Source of the DNA: Phycisphaerae bacterium
GTDB taxonomy: Bacteria > Planctomycetota > Phycisphaerae > UBA1845
NCBI GenBank assembly: GCA_022072505.1
Contig: JAJVHU010000042.1
Span: 1-64,000, forward strand
Length of the DNA stretch: 64,000 nucleotides
Direction: 5' to 3'
Below, piece after piece: positions 34,454 to 43,665 of the stretch. Below the pieces are notes generated by a model that worked only from the letters and a program-made list of their open reading frames with translations, was not told where the DNA came from and searched no databases. A program made the translations under genes and the position numbers. Position 1 is the stretch's first letter. Each line of letters starts with the position of its first letter.

Positions 34454-35419
34454 TTACAGGCAGTCGCCCTTCACCTTCTTGTTCAGATCACAGGTGACGT
34501 TGAACGCCTTGTACGCCGGACCGCACGGAAGGTCCGTGAAGTTCCGCTTGCCCTTGCCGGTGGACTTGGTCGTGATCGTCCGCTCGGCGACGACGTTGTT
34601 GCCGTCGCGGATCTGCACGACATACTCCGTGTTCGGCACGTGATTCGTCAGCGTCACCGCCACCGTGTCGGCGCCGGGATTGCCGTCGTCCTTGTACTTC
34701 GCCTTCACCGCGGCGCCGTCCGGGCAGACGTCGGCGCCGGCTTCCACCAGCGACACGTCGTCGAGGTAGTGCCCGCTGCTGCCGGAGAAGGTCGGCTCGC
34801 CCGCGTAAAGGTCGAGCGCCTGGATCGTCGGCTGACCGCCGCCGCTGAGCCCGTCGATCCACGACTTGCCGAAGACGAACTGCACCCCGTCGTAGTAGTA
34901 ATCCACGGTGTCATTGTCCAGGTCGATCTCCGCCCGGAACTCGACCCACCGATCGCGGATCAAAGGAAGCTCTTCGCCGGTGAAGTCCGCGTGGACGGTG
35001 CTCAGATCACCGTCGAGCCACACCTGCAGCGACCAGTTGTTGCCCGCCGGGCAGTTGTCCAGCGGATACGTGTTCAGCAGGATGAGGAACCCCGCGCCGA
35101 TCATGTCGCCCGGGCAGTACGTCCACACCGTGAACGTCCACTGCCCCCCCGCGATGCCGAACGTATGCACCGTGTCGTCGCCCAGACCGCCGCCGCCGCC
35201 GACGTTGCCGACCAGCTTCAGCGAGTTCGATCCGCTGTGCGCCTGCTCGGTCGAGACTTCGCCGCAAACGTCGAAGCTCCCGCACCACTCCACCCACGTG
35301 CTCTGCGTGCAGAGATTGCCCGTCGAGTACCCGTCGAAGTTGTCAGAGAAATCCTGCGCGGAAAGGCGCGTCGCGCCCAGCGCAGCCGCCATCGCAATAA
35401 GAATATGAATACGTCTCAT
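34454..35419 (-). CDS. Exported lectin-like (LamG/jelly-roll) protein
   Basis: 321 residues from the ATG at 35419. Residues 1-22 (MRRIHILIAMAAALGATRLSAQ) form a signal peptide. The mature half opens FSDNFDGYSTGNLCTQSTWVEW and runs through WTFTVWTYCPGD, DRWVEFRAEIDLDNDTVDYYYDG and GHYLDDVSLVEAG; this layout (a D-D-V-s-l-v-E strand after a Trp-rich beta-sandwich) is typical of concanavalin-like lectin or glucanase sandwiches, but no catalytic residues stand out. The last about 80 residues (AVKAKYKDDGNPGADTVAVTLTNHVPN) may form an Ig-like domain. Probably surface or periplasmic. Confidence 0.7.
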   Translation of the reverse strand: MRRIHILIAMAAALGATRLSAQDFSDNFDGYSTGNLCTQSTWVEWCGSFDVCGEVSTEQAHSGSNSLKLVGNVGGGGGLGDDTVHTFGIAGGQWTFTVWTYCPGDMIGAGFLILLNTYPLDNCPAGNNWSLQVWLDGDLSTVHADFTGEELPLIRDRWVEFRAEIDLDNDTVDYYYDGVQFVFGKSWIDGLSGGGQPTIQALDLYAGEPTFSGSSGHYLDDVSLVEAGADVCPDGAAVKAKYKDDGNPGADTVAVTLTNHVPNTEYVVQIRDGNNVVAERTITTKSTGKGKRNFTDLPCGPAYKAFNVTCDLNKKVKGDCL

Positions 35420-36184
35420 GCTCGCCCTTTCGTTGTCCGCTCTGCCTCCATCCCCCCGGCGCCGAGAGCGGACCCGCGGCGCGGGACTCGAATGTCCGTC
35501 AGGGGCGGTTTTCCGTGTTTCGCTTGTGACCCGTAGGCGCGCCACGCACGCCTCACACTGTCGTTGGAGCATCCGATCCACACCCCACGGTGGCGGGCTT
35601 CGGGCATGCGTCGGCGGGCGATCTCGGGGGACTCGGCTGGAAAAAGATGAATGAGGACTCGGCGCAAACGACCTCCGACAGGCGACCGCCGCCTTTTTGC
35701 GCGTCTGTCCGTCGAATGTCGCGGCATACGACCAACCGCGAGATGTCCGCTCGCTGCACACCTCGCCGCCCTCCTCGCCGTTGCGGACAACGCGCTTTTA
35801 ATCGACGCTCATCCGACATTCAAGGAAAATTAATTGATTTCTTCAGAAAATCGGAGGTCTCTGTCACGGAGACCTCTGTGCTCGCGTCGCGGACGTACTT
35901 GATCCCGTTGCATGCTGAATAATTCGCCGTCAGGTTCTGCGGCAGGGAAGGCGAACTCTTGTTGGCCCTGGGACAAGAAGCGCCGCTCCGCGCATCAACA
36001 CGGATCCGCCGGAGAAACTGAGCCTCCCACCCGCAGCCTCGATCGAGGACGCGGCACACGCACTCGTCCCTAGCCCGGAACTCACCGAGCCGCAGGCTTC
36101 AGCCCGCGCGAACTCAGGCATTCCCGGTGGATTCGAACATATTGACATTTTTTTCAAGACCTGAATCTCCACCTGACTCCGGTT
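35420..36184. other. Intergenic region, no gene seen
   Basis: No open frame here has a convincing start or family feature. Noted: an 8-bp inverted repeat GAGGTCTC with a short loop (about 35854-35876), a REP-like GAGCCGCAGGCTTCAGCCCGCG block (about 36085), a T-run after TTGACA near 36142, and one copy of the CTCCACCTGACTCCGGT unit (36167-36183) that leads into repeat array C. Confidence 0.5.
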
Positions 36185-36390
36185 GTGACATGCCCCCCGA
36201 GCATCATCCGAGCGTCGTCACCGAGCGTCATCCGTGCGTCGTCATCCGAGGATCCCCCGAGCGTCATCCGAGAGTCGTAGCCCCGGCAGGGGCGCCAGGC
36301 AACAGCCCAGCACGCCAGTGCTGGGGGGAAGCCATCACCGATGACCCGCAAGTCCCGGAGGGACGACAGAAGTCCCGAGGGAAGGAAAAA
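36185..36390. repeat. Repeat array C next to the FAD-STAND gene
   Basis: An irregular tandem run of CGAGCGTCATCC-like units (36190-36277) is followed by the palindromes GCCCCGGCAGGGGC, CCCAGCACGCCAGTGCTGGG and GTCCCGGAGGGAC. This order resembles REP elements seen widely in planctomycete intergenic DNA and differs from arrays A and B. Confidence 0.6.
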
Positions 36391-36494
36391 CGCCGCGCCG
36401 ATCCCCCGTCCCTCCCGGGCATGATCGCACCCCACAACGACAGACATCCCGAGCCCCGAACACCGGAGTCCGTTGGAGACTCAGATCCCGGAAT

Positions 36495-39400
36495 TTATCG
36501 AGCCGGGGTTTTCCGGAATTCTTTGTCTTGGAGCCAACACATCCGATACCGTCCCGTTCCTTCATTCAGATCTTCCATCGCCCAGGCGTACCCGCGTCGG
36601 TTCGCGTCTTCCACCTTGGCATAATGTCGCTTCCATTCGTCCTTTCGCTCGTTTTCGTCCTTCCCCCTGAAGATGCTCAGGAATCCAAGGCAGGCGAGAA
36701 TGCTCCACTGCATGGTACGATACCCATGTTTCTCCGTCCGGGATCTAAGGGTCTCCAGCTCCTTAATGAGGCCTTCCACGTCAGAGGTCGAAACTCTATC
36801 AGAGGTCGAAACTCTCTGCCTCAGCTCTACGGGCCATTTCGATTCGCTTTCACCGATCCACTGTGGAAGCATTCCTACCATACGGCATCGTATGTCCTCG
36901 AGTTCGGCGAAGATCCCAAGCCAGTAGTGCCCGCAACGCTTGCCCCACGCCTCGGCACTTTTCGCATATTCCAGCATGCTCTTCCGAAGCTCCCGGGAGA
37001 CTGCACTCTCCTCATTCTTCAATGTTAACCAATAACGACAGCGAGCCAGGTAGGCCGCGGTGGTATTCACGATTGCACGCTCGTCGTCCGTTCCCGCGGG
37101 GCTTGTATCGGGCTCTTGAGATTTCCTGGGCGAAAGAAACCTCTCCACTCTTCTGTCACTCAAAAACTGCGTCCAGATAGTATCCGATTCATTGACTGCA
37201 CTGGTGTCGTCATTATGGTTAACAGTCAAGCTTCGTCGAACAAGAAAAATGCACTTCCAGCATATGCGCTCGACATCCAAATTATCAAGCGTCGCCTTCT
37301 TCCTTATTGCTTTGAACATACCAAGTGCATCGTCCGCTTTGCTGCTCGTCAGGCCACGCAGCTTGGCCTTGTCATAAACTCCTTTCGCAAGGGCTATATC
37401 CCGTTGCCTACTCCTACTGCGCCTTGCAGCGGTTACCGCCATCTCCGCGTACTCGATCGCATCCTCAAACCGCCCAAGTCGATGGAAGCATCGGCTCAGA
37501 TACCGATAGTCGGCGGCGAGGTCGAGCGGATTCGCCCTGTCCTTTGCGATCAGGTCATCCGACACGGCTCTGCAGAACAGGGTGACCGCGCGAGCCGGCT
37601 CCCCGCGCAGCAGGAGGGCTCGCCCGGCGGCGGTCAATACCTTCGACCGACAGTCATAAGGCAGGTCGATAATCGCCTTCGAGAAGTCTTGTTCTTTGAA
37701 GAACTTGGTGAGGATCTCGTACTCCAGCGTGCTGGCGTTGAATTGGGTTGCGAGCCGCGACGGTTCATCTTTGGGGTTCGCTTTGTTGCCTGCAATATGC
37801 TCCTCATAGAAGTCATATACTTCCTTCAGTTTGCCACGGCGGTCGAGTCTTTTGCCATCTTGTCGCCAGGTTGATCCCTTGACGCCGTGTTGAACCGCGG
37901 TGGACCATTTTGCGAAGGTGGACCACTCCGCCTCAGGCCGTGGGGGACGCCGATCCCTGCTGCTATCCCCCTTCTTCTCTTTAAGCCACTCGAACCACCT
38001 CCAATGTATCTCTTCCTTGTTTTGGCATTGTTCTTTGTAGATATAATCCCGGACGCTGCGATGGACGAAACGGAACGCGCGGTTATCCTCGTCGCGCCAG
38101 AGCAAGCCAAGTTCTCTGATCTGCTTCGGAACCTCTGAAGCGTCCACAATTTTGTCAGGGTTCAAAGGCGGAAAGTCTGCAATGCTGTCGTCATCCACGT
38201 AACGCAAGGCGCAACTGGCCGCCTTGAGGAAGTCGCGATCAACTGTTTTGAGCATGTTCCAAATGAGGTTGACAAGGCCGCGAATCGGTGCCTTCGCTCC
38301 ATTGCCGGTCACGGTGTTTCTGATCTGATCTACAATCGCGCCAAACTCAACCTTGACAGTAGGGCTCTTTTGGCGCAGAAATGCGTTGGCAAGTCCGATG
38401 GCCAAATGGTTGCGCTGAAGCAGTTGAATCAGGTCATCAGCTTCGTCATTCCATCGCTCGCGCAGTTCGTTCGCCTTCAATAGATCATGCCAGAGAACGG
38501 CTGAGGCATCTCCGTGCTCCAAGGGCTGAAGGTGCAATGTGTGAGTTCGCCCGGCGGGAAGTTCGCTAGAGATTTGGCGAAACTCATCGGGGACGTCCCG
38601 ACAGGCAACGACGACACACCCTGTGTGCCGGGTGTCCGCGGGCTCGTCGCTCAGTCCTTTCAAAAACCGGTGCAGCCCATCCCGATCGGCGCGGTTCTTG
38701 AGGGCCTCGATCCCGTCCAGGATCAGCACCAGGCGACGCGTGGGATTATCCGTGCCGGGCGAACCAGGGTTTTGCGGCGTCAGGCCCTTCACGGCCAGGT
38801 CGACGACGGCATGGGGGTGGACTCTATAGTCGGGTTCGGCCAGGCGGAGGACTCTGTGAAACAGGATGTCGAGGCTGGGCGTAAGCTCGAAGTCCCAGTA
38901 CACGGGTTCGATCGGAGGGTTGGCGACCAGCAACGGGAGTTCCCTTTGCAGCTCGCGGCAGAGCCAGGACTTGCCTGAACCCGATTCGCCCGTGAGCCAG
39001 ACGAGCCGGACCGGCGAACGGCTGTCCACCGCGTCCTTCAGAACCGCCAACTCGTTCTTTCGTATGGCGAGCTTCTGCTTGGGCGGAGGATCTGTCTCTT
39101 CCTTTGCATATTCGGATGGTGTTTTGGGTTTGGACAGTCCGTGACGACAGATGACACGATCGAGATCGAAATTGCGAATCTTATAATTGGTAGCGCAATA
39201 GCTCCGAAGTATTGGCTCAGGCTCGCCGGGTCTCGTCTTACGATTCTTGCGATTGCGCGTCGATTTCAAAGTAACCTTCCAACCCGGTGGGCTCTCAGAG
39301 GTTCCGGGGAGGAGATGGACGGTCCCGTTGAGGGGCACTAAGCCCTCTTTATCGATTTTTAATAGACGGCAAAGCAGCAGCGCATGAAAATGCGAGAGCG

Positions 39401-40400
39401 TTGACGGCCTTTTCAAATTCCCCATGTCATGAAGGTAGACCTTGGTGTCCGGACGGCGCTGCTTTTCGAGCAGTTTATCCAGCCGCTGGATACCTTCTTT
39501 CCATTTCAACGACTTACCCGTGCCCGTCCGGTAGAAATTCAACGCTTCTTGGAGCGTTGGGTTTGGCTGATCTCTATCAAAGTCTGCCGCATCCTTCGTC
39601 AGCGGCGCAATGGCGTCCTTGAACTCATCTATGCGCCCGGCCTCGAAGCCGCGAAGCCGGAGTCTCAGCACGTCTACCGCACCGGCGTCGCCAATGCCGG
39701 AAACCAAAAATCGTGCTGGTGTGACCTTATCCTTGTCAACGCGGTTGCCAGGAAAACTTTGCCCAAGGTCGTCGACCTTCCAGTATGAAGGCGTATCGAT
39801 CGTCGCCTGCTCCTTCCCCAAACCTTGCGCGAGGATCCATATCGTGTCGTCGGGTGTGGGGGGGGGGGGAGACTGTTCTTTTAGTTTTACCTCGATCTTC
39901 TTTTTTCCATATTTTACGCACAATCTTCGCCATTGGTCGAGGACCGTCTCGCATACGTCGCTCGCCCAGCCGGCGCGCCAGTTGAGCACTTCGAGGTCGG
40001 TTTCGTCGTGGTCCCAGCCGTCGTGCGGCCAGCGATACATGTTCGGGTGCAGCCATCGCGTTTTGCAACCGCGCATGCGCCAAAGAGGTTCCGGACCCTT
40101 CTCAAAAATCGTAATCTTCCTAATCTTCTTGTTGTTGTTGAATCCCAGACGTGCCGCATGGGCGGCGGCGGTAAGGCCGGCAAAGCCCGCGCCGATAATG
40201 TTAAGGTGTTTCTGCGCGTTGTCCGCGAGTTTGGGAAGTAGAGCGTCAATCAACCCCTGGGCCCGCCGCTGCGCCCAGAGAATCGAGTTTCGCTTTTCTC
40301 CTCGACGGATATCGTAAACGCCATTCTCCGGTGTTCGGCCGTCGGCGCCGTTCAGGATGAAGTCGGCAAGGGGGTATTGGGCTTGTTTGGAGGTCTCCAT
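36495..40400 (-). CDS. FAD/NAD(P)-Rossmann oxidoreductase fused to STAND NTPase and helical repeats (putative defence protein)
   Basis: 1301 residues from the ATG at 40400 (GAGGG nine bases upstream). Residues about 65-420 look like an FAD/NAD(P)-binding oxidoreductase: LNIIGAGFAGLTAAAHAARLG (70-75 is G-x-G-x-x-G), an acidic strand end in ITIFEKGPE, and a second glycine-rich turn in FLVSGIGDAGAVDVLRLR. Residues about 440-900 are a STAND/NACHT-like NTPase: Walker A GESGSGKS (471-478), Walker B RRLVLILDGIEAL (Asp562, Glu565), CVVVACRD (595-602), and FRFVHRSVRDYI, the F-x-H-x-s-x-x-e-Y-l motif closing such modules. The last about 400 residues are TPR-like helices, probably the sensor. STAND proteins are trigger-switched; a flavin or NAD(P) effector is inferred. 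Codon use and G+C are lower than in lepA. A 12-base C tract lies at codons 177-181. Confidence 0.85.
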   Translation of the reverse strand: METSKQAQYPLADFILNGADGRTPENGVYDIRRGEKRNSILWAQRRAQGLIDALLPKLADNAQKHLNIIGAGFAGLTAAAHAARLGFNNNKKIRKITIFEKGPEPLWRMRGCKTRWLHPNMYRWPHDGWDHDETDLEVLNWRAGWASDVCETVLDQWRRLCVKYGKKKIEVKLKEQSPPPPTPDDTIWILAQGLGKEQATIDTPSYWKVDDLGQSFPGNRVDKDKVTPARFLVSGIGDAGAVDVLRLRLRGFEAGRIDEFKDAIAPLTKDAADFDRDQPNPTLQEALNFYRTGTGKSLKWKEGIQRLDKLLEKQRRPDTKVYLHDMGNLKRPSTLSHFHALLLCRLLKIDKEGLVPLNGTVHLLPGTSESPPGWKVTLKSTRNRKNRKTRPGEPEPILRSYCATNYKIRNFDLDRVICRHGLSKPKTPSEYAKEETDPPPKQKLAIRKNELAVLKDAVDSRSPVRLVWLTGESGSGKSWLCRELQRELPLLVANPPIEPVYWDFELTPSLDILFHRVLRLAEPDYRVHPHAVVDLAVKGLTPQNPGSPGTDNPTRRLVLILDGIEALKNRADRDGLHRFLKGLSDEPADTRHTGCVVVACRDVPDEFRQISSELPAGRTHTLHLQPLEHGDASAVLWHDLLKANELRERWNDEADDLIQLLQRNHLAIGLANAFLRQKSPTVKVEFGAIVDQIRNTVTGNGAKAPIRGLVNLIWNMLKTVDRDFLKAASCALRYVDDDSIADFPPLNPDKIVDASEVPKQIRELGLLWRDEDNRAFRFVHRSVRDYIYKEQCQNKEEIHWRWFEWLKEKKGDSSRDRRPPRPEAEWSTFAKWSTAVQHGVKGSTWRQDGKRLDRRGKLKEVYDFYEEHIAGNKANPKDEPSRLATQFNASTLEYEILTKFFKEQDFSKAIIDLPYDCRSKVLTAAGRALLLRGEPARAVTLFCRAVSDDLIAKDRANPLDLAADYRYLSRCFHRLGRFEDAIEYAEMAVTAARRSRSRQRDIALAKGVYDKAKLRGLTSSKADDALGMFKAIRKKATLDNLDVERICWKCIFLVRRSLTVNHNDDTSAVNESDTIWTQFLSDRRVERFLSPRKSQEPDTSPAGTDDERAIVNTTAAYLARCRYWLTLKNEESAVSRELRKSMLEYAKSAEAWGKRCGHYWLGIFAELEDIRCRMVGMLPQWIGESESKWPVELRQRVSTSDRVSTSDVEGLIKELETLRSRTEKHGYRTMQWSILACLGFLSIFRGKDENERKDEWKRHYAKVEDANRRGYAWAMEDLNEGTGRYRMCWLQDKEFRKTPAR
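39858..39869. repeat. 12-base homopolymer (G on plus, C on coding strand) inside the FAD-STAND gene
   Basis: Twelve consecutive G on the plus strand encode four prolines (Q-S-P-P-P-P-T-P) on the minus strand, in the Rossmann-domain half. One-base slippage would shift the frame after about residue 180 and remove the NTPase. This is a typical phase-variation substrate, or a place for sequencing error. Confidence 0.9.
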
Positions 40401-40458
40401 TGCGGCATCGCCCTCATCACATAGACGTATTCTCCATGCGCCCGAAGCGGGGCGGAAT

Positions 40459-40541
40459 AAGAACGCTTCCTTACGGGCGCGGCTCGGTTTCTCCACGGCG
40501 CATCGGTTTCTCCACGGCGCATCGGTTTCTCCACGGCGCGA
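40459..40541. repeat. 31-bp shared repeat followed by a 19-bp tandem repeat (three units)
   Basis: Bases 40459-40489 match 12014-12044 exactly (AAGAACGCTTCCTTACGGGC and on to CGGTT). They run into three tandem units of CGGTTTCTCCACGGCGCAT (40485-40503, 40504-40522, 40523-40541). The block sits between the lepA stop and the FAD-STAND start, so it is likely in that gene's 5' leader or promoter region. Confidence 0.8.
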
Positions 40542-40546
40542 CCGGC

Positions 40547-42349
40547 CTATTCCGCGTCCGGGTCGAGGATCGAGATGAACGCCTGCTGGGGGATTTCGAC
40601 GCTGCCGACCATCTTCATGCGTTTTTTGCCTTCCTTCTGTTTTTCGAGGAGTTTGCGTTTGCGGGTGATGTCGCCGCCGTAGCATTTCGCGGTGACGTCC
40701 TTGCGGAAGGCCTTGATCGTTTCGCGGGCGATGACTTTACCGCCGATCGCCGCCTGAAGCGGGATTTCGAACTGGTGTCGCGGGATTTCCTTGCGAAGGC
40801 GTTCGCAGAGGCGGCGGCCGCGGTAGGCGGCTTTTTCGCGGTGAACGATGACCGAGAGGGCGTCCACCTTGATCGCGTTGACGAGGATGTCGAGCTTGAC
40901 GAGATCGTCGGCGCGGAAGTGGGTCACTTCGTAATCGACCGTGCCGTAGCCCTTCGTGCAGCTTTTCAGCTTGTCGTAGAAGTCGTAAATGATTTCGGCG
41001 AGGGGGAACTCATACGTGAGCATGACGCGCGTGGGGGAGAGATACTCGGTCTTGCGGTGCGTTCCGCGGCGCTCCATCGAGAGCGTCATGACGGTTCCGA
41101 CGCAGTCGGCGGGGATGATCATCGCGGCCTTGATCATCGGTTCGCGGATCTCCTCGATCGTGGTCATGTCCGGCAGTTCGCTGGGACTGCTGATGTGGCG
41201 GACGTCGCCGTTTTTCATCAGCAGTTCGAAGCTGACGGTGGGAGCGGTCTGGACGATGTTGACGTCGCTTTCGCGTTCGAGGCGCTCCTGAATGATGCGC
41301 ATGTGCAGCAGTCCGAGGAACCCGCAACGGAAGCCGATGCCCAAGGCGTCGGAGCTGACCGTCTCGTAGGTGAAGGAGCTGTCATTGAGGAAGAGTTTCT
41401 CCATCGCCTCGCGGAGTTCTTCGGTGGTGGTGCCGGGACCGGGGTAGAAGTCGCAGAAGACCATCTGTTTCGGCGGTTTGTAACCGGGAAGGGCCTTCTC
41501 CGTCGGGCGGGAGACGTGGGTGATGGTGTCGCCGATGTTGACGTCGTTGAGGGTCTTGATGCCGGCGACGATGTACCCGACCTCTCCGGCGCCGAGCTGG
41601 GGCACGGCCTGCGGTTTCGGGCAGTATTTTCCGACCTCGGTGACGATGTGATCGCTTCCGGTGCCCATCATGCGGATCTTGTCGCCGCGCTTCACCGTGC
41701 CGTCGAACGCGCGAACGTGGACGATCACGCCGCGGTGGGGATCGGGCTTGGCGTCATACAGAAGCGCCCGCAACGGCGCGGTCAAGTCGCCCTTCGGCGG
41801 CGGGATGCGGCGGCAGGCGGTGTCGAGCAGTTCGTCGATCCCGACGCCGGTCTTGGCGCTGACGAAGACGGAGGACGCGGCGTCGACGCCGATGACCTGC
41901 TCCGCCTCGAGCGCGGTGTCCTCGGGGTGCGCCGAGGGGAGGTCCACCTTGTTGATGACCAGCACGATCTCCAGCCCGGCCTCGATCGCCATGTAGGCGT
42001 TGGCGACGGTCTGCGCCTGCACGCCCTGGGTCGCGTCGACGAGCAGGAGCACCCCCTCGCACGCCGCCAGCGCCCGGGAGACCTCGTAATGAAAGTCCAC
42101 GTGCCCGGGCGTGTCGAGCAGATTGAGCATGTACCGTCGGCCTTCCAGTTCATGAAAGACGGTGGCGCGGTTGGCCTTGATCGTGATGCCCATCTCGCGT
42201 TCGAGGTCCATGTCGTCGAGGAACTGGTCGCGCATTTCGCGTTTGCTGATCGCGCCGGTGTGTTCGAGCAGGCGGTCGGCGAGCGTGCTCTTGCCGTGGT
42301 CGATGTGGGCGATGATGCTGAAGTTGCGGATAAGGCTGAGGTCGCTCAT
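40547..42349 (-). CDS. lepA: Elongation factor 4 (back-translocating GTPase LepA)
   Basis: 600 residues, the standard length. GTPase motifs: AHIDHGKSTLADRLL (G1), GITIKANRATV (G2, switch 1), DTPGHVDF (G3), NKVDLP (G4) and VSAKTGVGI (G5). The LepA-specific C-terminal domain is visible at LLEKQKEGKKRMKMVGSVEIPQQAF and the end. It binds ribosomes and helps them through stalled or mistranslocated states, acting at the inner membrane side of the cytoplasm. Nothing unusual in the chain. Its downstream neighbour, after 146 bases of repeat, is the FAD-STAND gene. Confidence 0.97.
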   Translation of the reverse strand: MSDLSLIRNFSIIAHIDHGKSTLADRLLEHTGAISKREMRDQFLDDMDLEREMGITIKANRATVFHELEGRRYMLNLLDTPGHVDFHYEVSRALAACEGVLLLVDATQGVQAQTVANAYMAIEAGLEIVLVINKVDLPSAHPEDTALEAEQVIGVDAASSVFVSAKTGVGIDELLDTACRRIPPPKGDLTAPLRALLYDAKPDPHRGVIVHVRAFDGTVKRGDKIRMMGTGSDHIVTEVGKYCPKPQAVPQLGAGEVGYIVAGIKTLNDVNIGDTITHVSRPTEKALPGYKPPKQMVFCDFYPGPGTTTEELREAMEKLFLNDSSFTYETVSSDALGIGFRCGFLGLLHMRIIQERLERESDVNIVQTAPTVSFELLMKNGDVRHISSPSELPDMTTIEEIREPMIKAAMIIPADCVGTVMTLSMERRGTHRKTEYLSPTRVMLTYEFPLAEIIYDFYDKLKSCTKGYGTVDYEVTHFRADDLVKLDILVNAIKVDALSVIVHREKAAYRGRRLCERLRKEIPRHQFEIPLQAAIGGKVIARETIKAFRKDVTAKCYGGDITRKRKLLEKQKEGKKRMKMVGSVEIPQQAFISILDPDAE

Positions 42350-42568
42350 AAACGTTCAAGCAGGCACGTGCCGCCGGCCGGGCGCGTATCACGAGGCGCC
42401 GTCCGGCAAGACCGGGCATTGTAACGCGGATCGCTCGGGGGCGAAACGTCGCGGCAACAACCGCGGGTTCCGAGGCCCCGACAACCGCAAGGCGGGGCTG
42501 TCAGCGAGAGTCCGCACAAGACCGGCTCGGGTTGCCCCGTGCGGAGTGGATTCAAGGAGACGGAACCG

Positions 42569-43555
42569 ATGAGCATGATGGTTTACCGCGACGCGGACGC
42601 CACGCTGCTGGAGGACATCGCGGCGGCCGTCATCGGATACGGCAACCAGGGGGAGGCTCACGCCCTGAACCTGAAGGACTCCGGGGTTCGCGTGATCGTC
42701 GGCCAGCGCCCGGGAGCGGCGTTCGACCGGGCGCGTGAGGCGGGATTCTCCCCGGTTCCGGCAAGGGAGGCCGCGGCGGAAGCTGATCTCGTGATTCTTG
42801 CGCTGCCCGATGAAACGGCGGGCGACGTCTACGCCGCCGAGATCGCCCCCGTGCTGCGACCGGGGGCGGCGCTGGGCTTCATTCACGGGTTCAACCTTCA
42901 TTTCGGCTTCATCGCACCGCGCGGCGACGGCGATGTCGTGCTGGTCGGTCCGAAGGGACCGGGATCGCTCTTGCGTTCGCTCTACCTGGAAGGTCGGGGG
43001 CTCCCCGCACTGGCGGCGGTGGCGCATGACGCAAGCGGGCGGGCTTTCGATCTGGCGCTCGCGTGGGCGGCGGCGATCGGATGTACGCGGGCGGGCGTGT
43101 TGCGAACGACGTTCGCCGAGGAAACCGAGACGGACCTTTTCGGCGAGCAGGCCGTGTTGTGCGGCGGCGTCTCGGCGCTGACGCAGACCGCGTTCGAGAC
43201 GCTGGTCGAGGCCGGGTACTCGCCCGAGTCCGCATACCTCGAATGCGTTCACGAACTTAAGCAGATCGCGGACCTGATCTACGCGCAGGGGCTGGCGGGG
43301 ATGAGGGCGCGCATCTCCAACACGGCTGAATACGGCGATCGAACGCGCGGTCCGCGGATCATCGGCGAGCCGGCGCGCCGCGAGATGCGGCGCGTGCTGG
43401 CGGAGATCCGCGACGGCACGTTCGCCCGGGAGTGGATCGACGAGGCGCGGCGCGGCGCCCCGATCCTCGCCCGCGGTCGCCGCGAGGATCGGGACGCGCC
43501 CTGCGAGCGCGTCGGCGCCTTTGTCCGCAGTCTGATGCCGTGGCTGGGCAGGTAG
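42569..43555 (+). CDS. ilvC: Ketol-acid reductoisomerase, class I
   Basis: 328 residues from the ATG at 42569, with AAGGAGA upstream. It converts acetolactate or acetohydroxybutyrate to dihydroxy acids with NADPH and magnesium in valine/isoleucine synthesis. Landmarks: the Rossmann start AAVIGYGNQGEAHALNLKDSG, HGFNLHFG, PKGPGSLLR, ETETDLFGEQAVLCGG (metal-binding Asp and Glu), ECVHELKQIADLIYAQGL and SNTAEYGD. The last is followed by the expected C-terminal basic region. ilvB, ilvN and ilvD are not in the window, so this gene stands alone. Coenzyme choice (NADPH or NADH) would need the specificity loop (VGQRPGAAFDRA) compared with known enzymes. Confidence 0.96.
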   Translation: MSMMVYRDADATLLEDIAAAVIGYGNQGEAHALNLKDSGVRVIVGQRPGAAFDRAREAGFSPVPAREAAAEADLVILALPDETAGDVYAAEIAPVLRPGAALGFIHGFNLHFGFIAPRGDGDVVLVGPKGPGSLLRSLYLEGRGLPALAAVAHDASGRAFDLALAWAAAIGCTRAGVLRTTFAEETETDLFGEQAVLCGGVSALTQTAFETLVEAGYSPESAYLECVHELKQIADLIYAQGLAGMRARISNTAEYGDRTRGPRIIGEPARREMRRVLAEIRDGTFAREWIDEARRGAPILARGRREDRDAPCERVGAFVRSLMPWLGR

Positions 43556-43665
43556 GGCGAGGGTCAGTGATCGCGCCAGCCTGAGCCGCCCCCGCCTGTC
43601 TAGTCCTATAATGAAATGTTTTTTGTCTCTAAATTAAAATATATTGCTTGATAATTGCTTTTGTC

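Noticed and set aside
35854-35876. Intrinsic terminator at the GAGGTCTC inverted repeat
   Set aside because: No T-run on either strand and no gene ends nearby.
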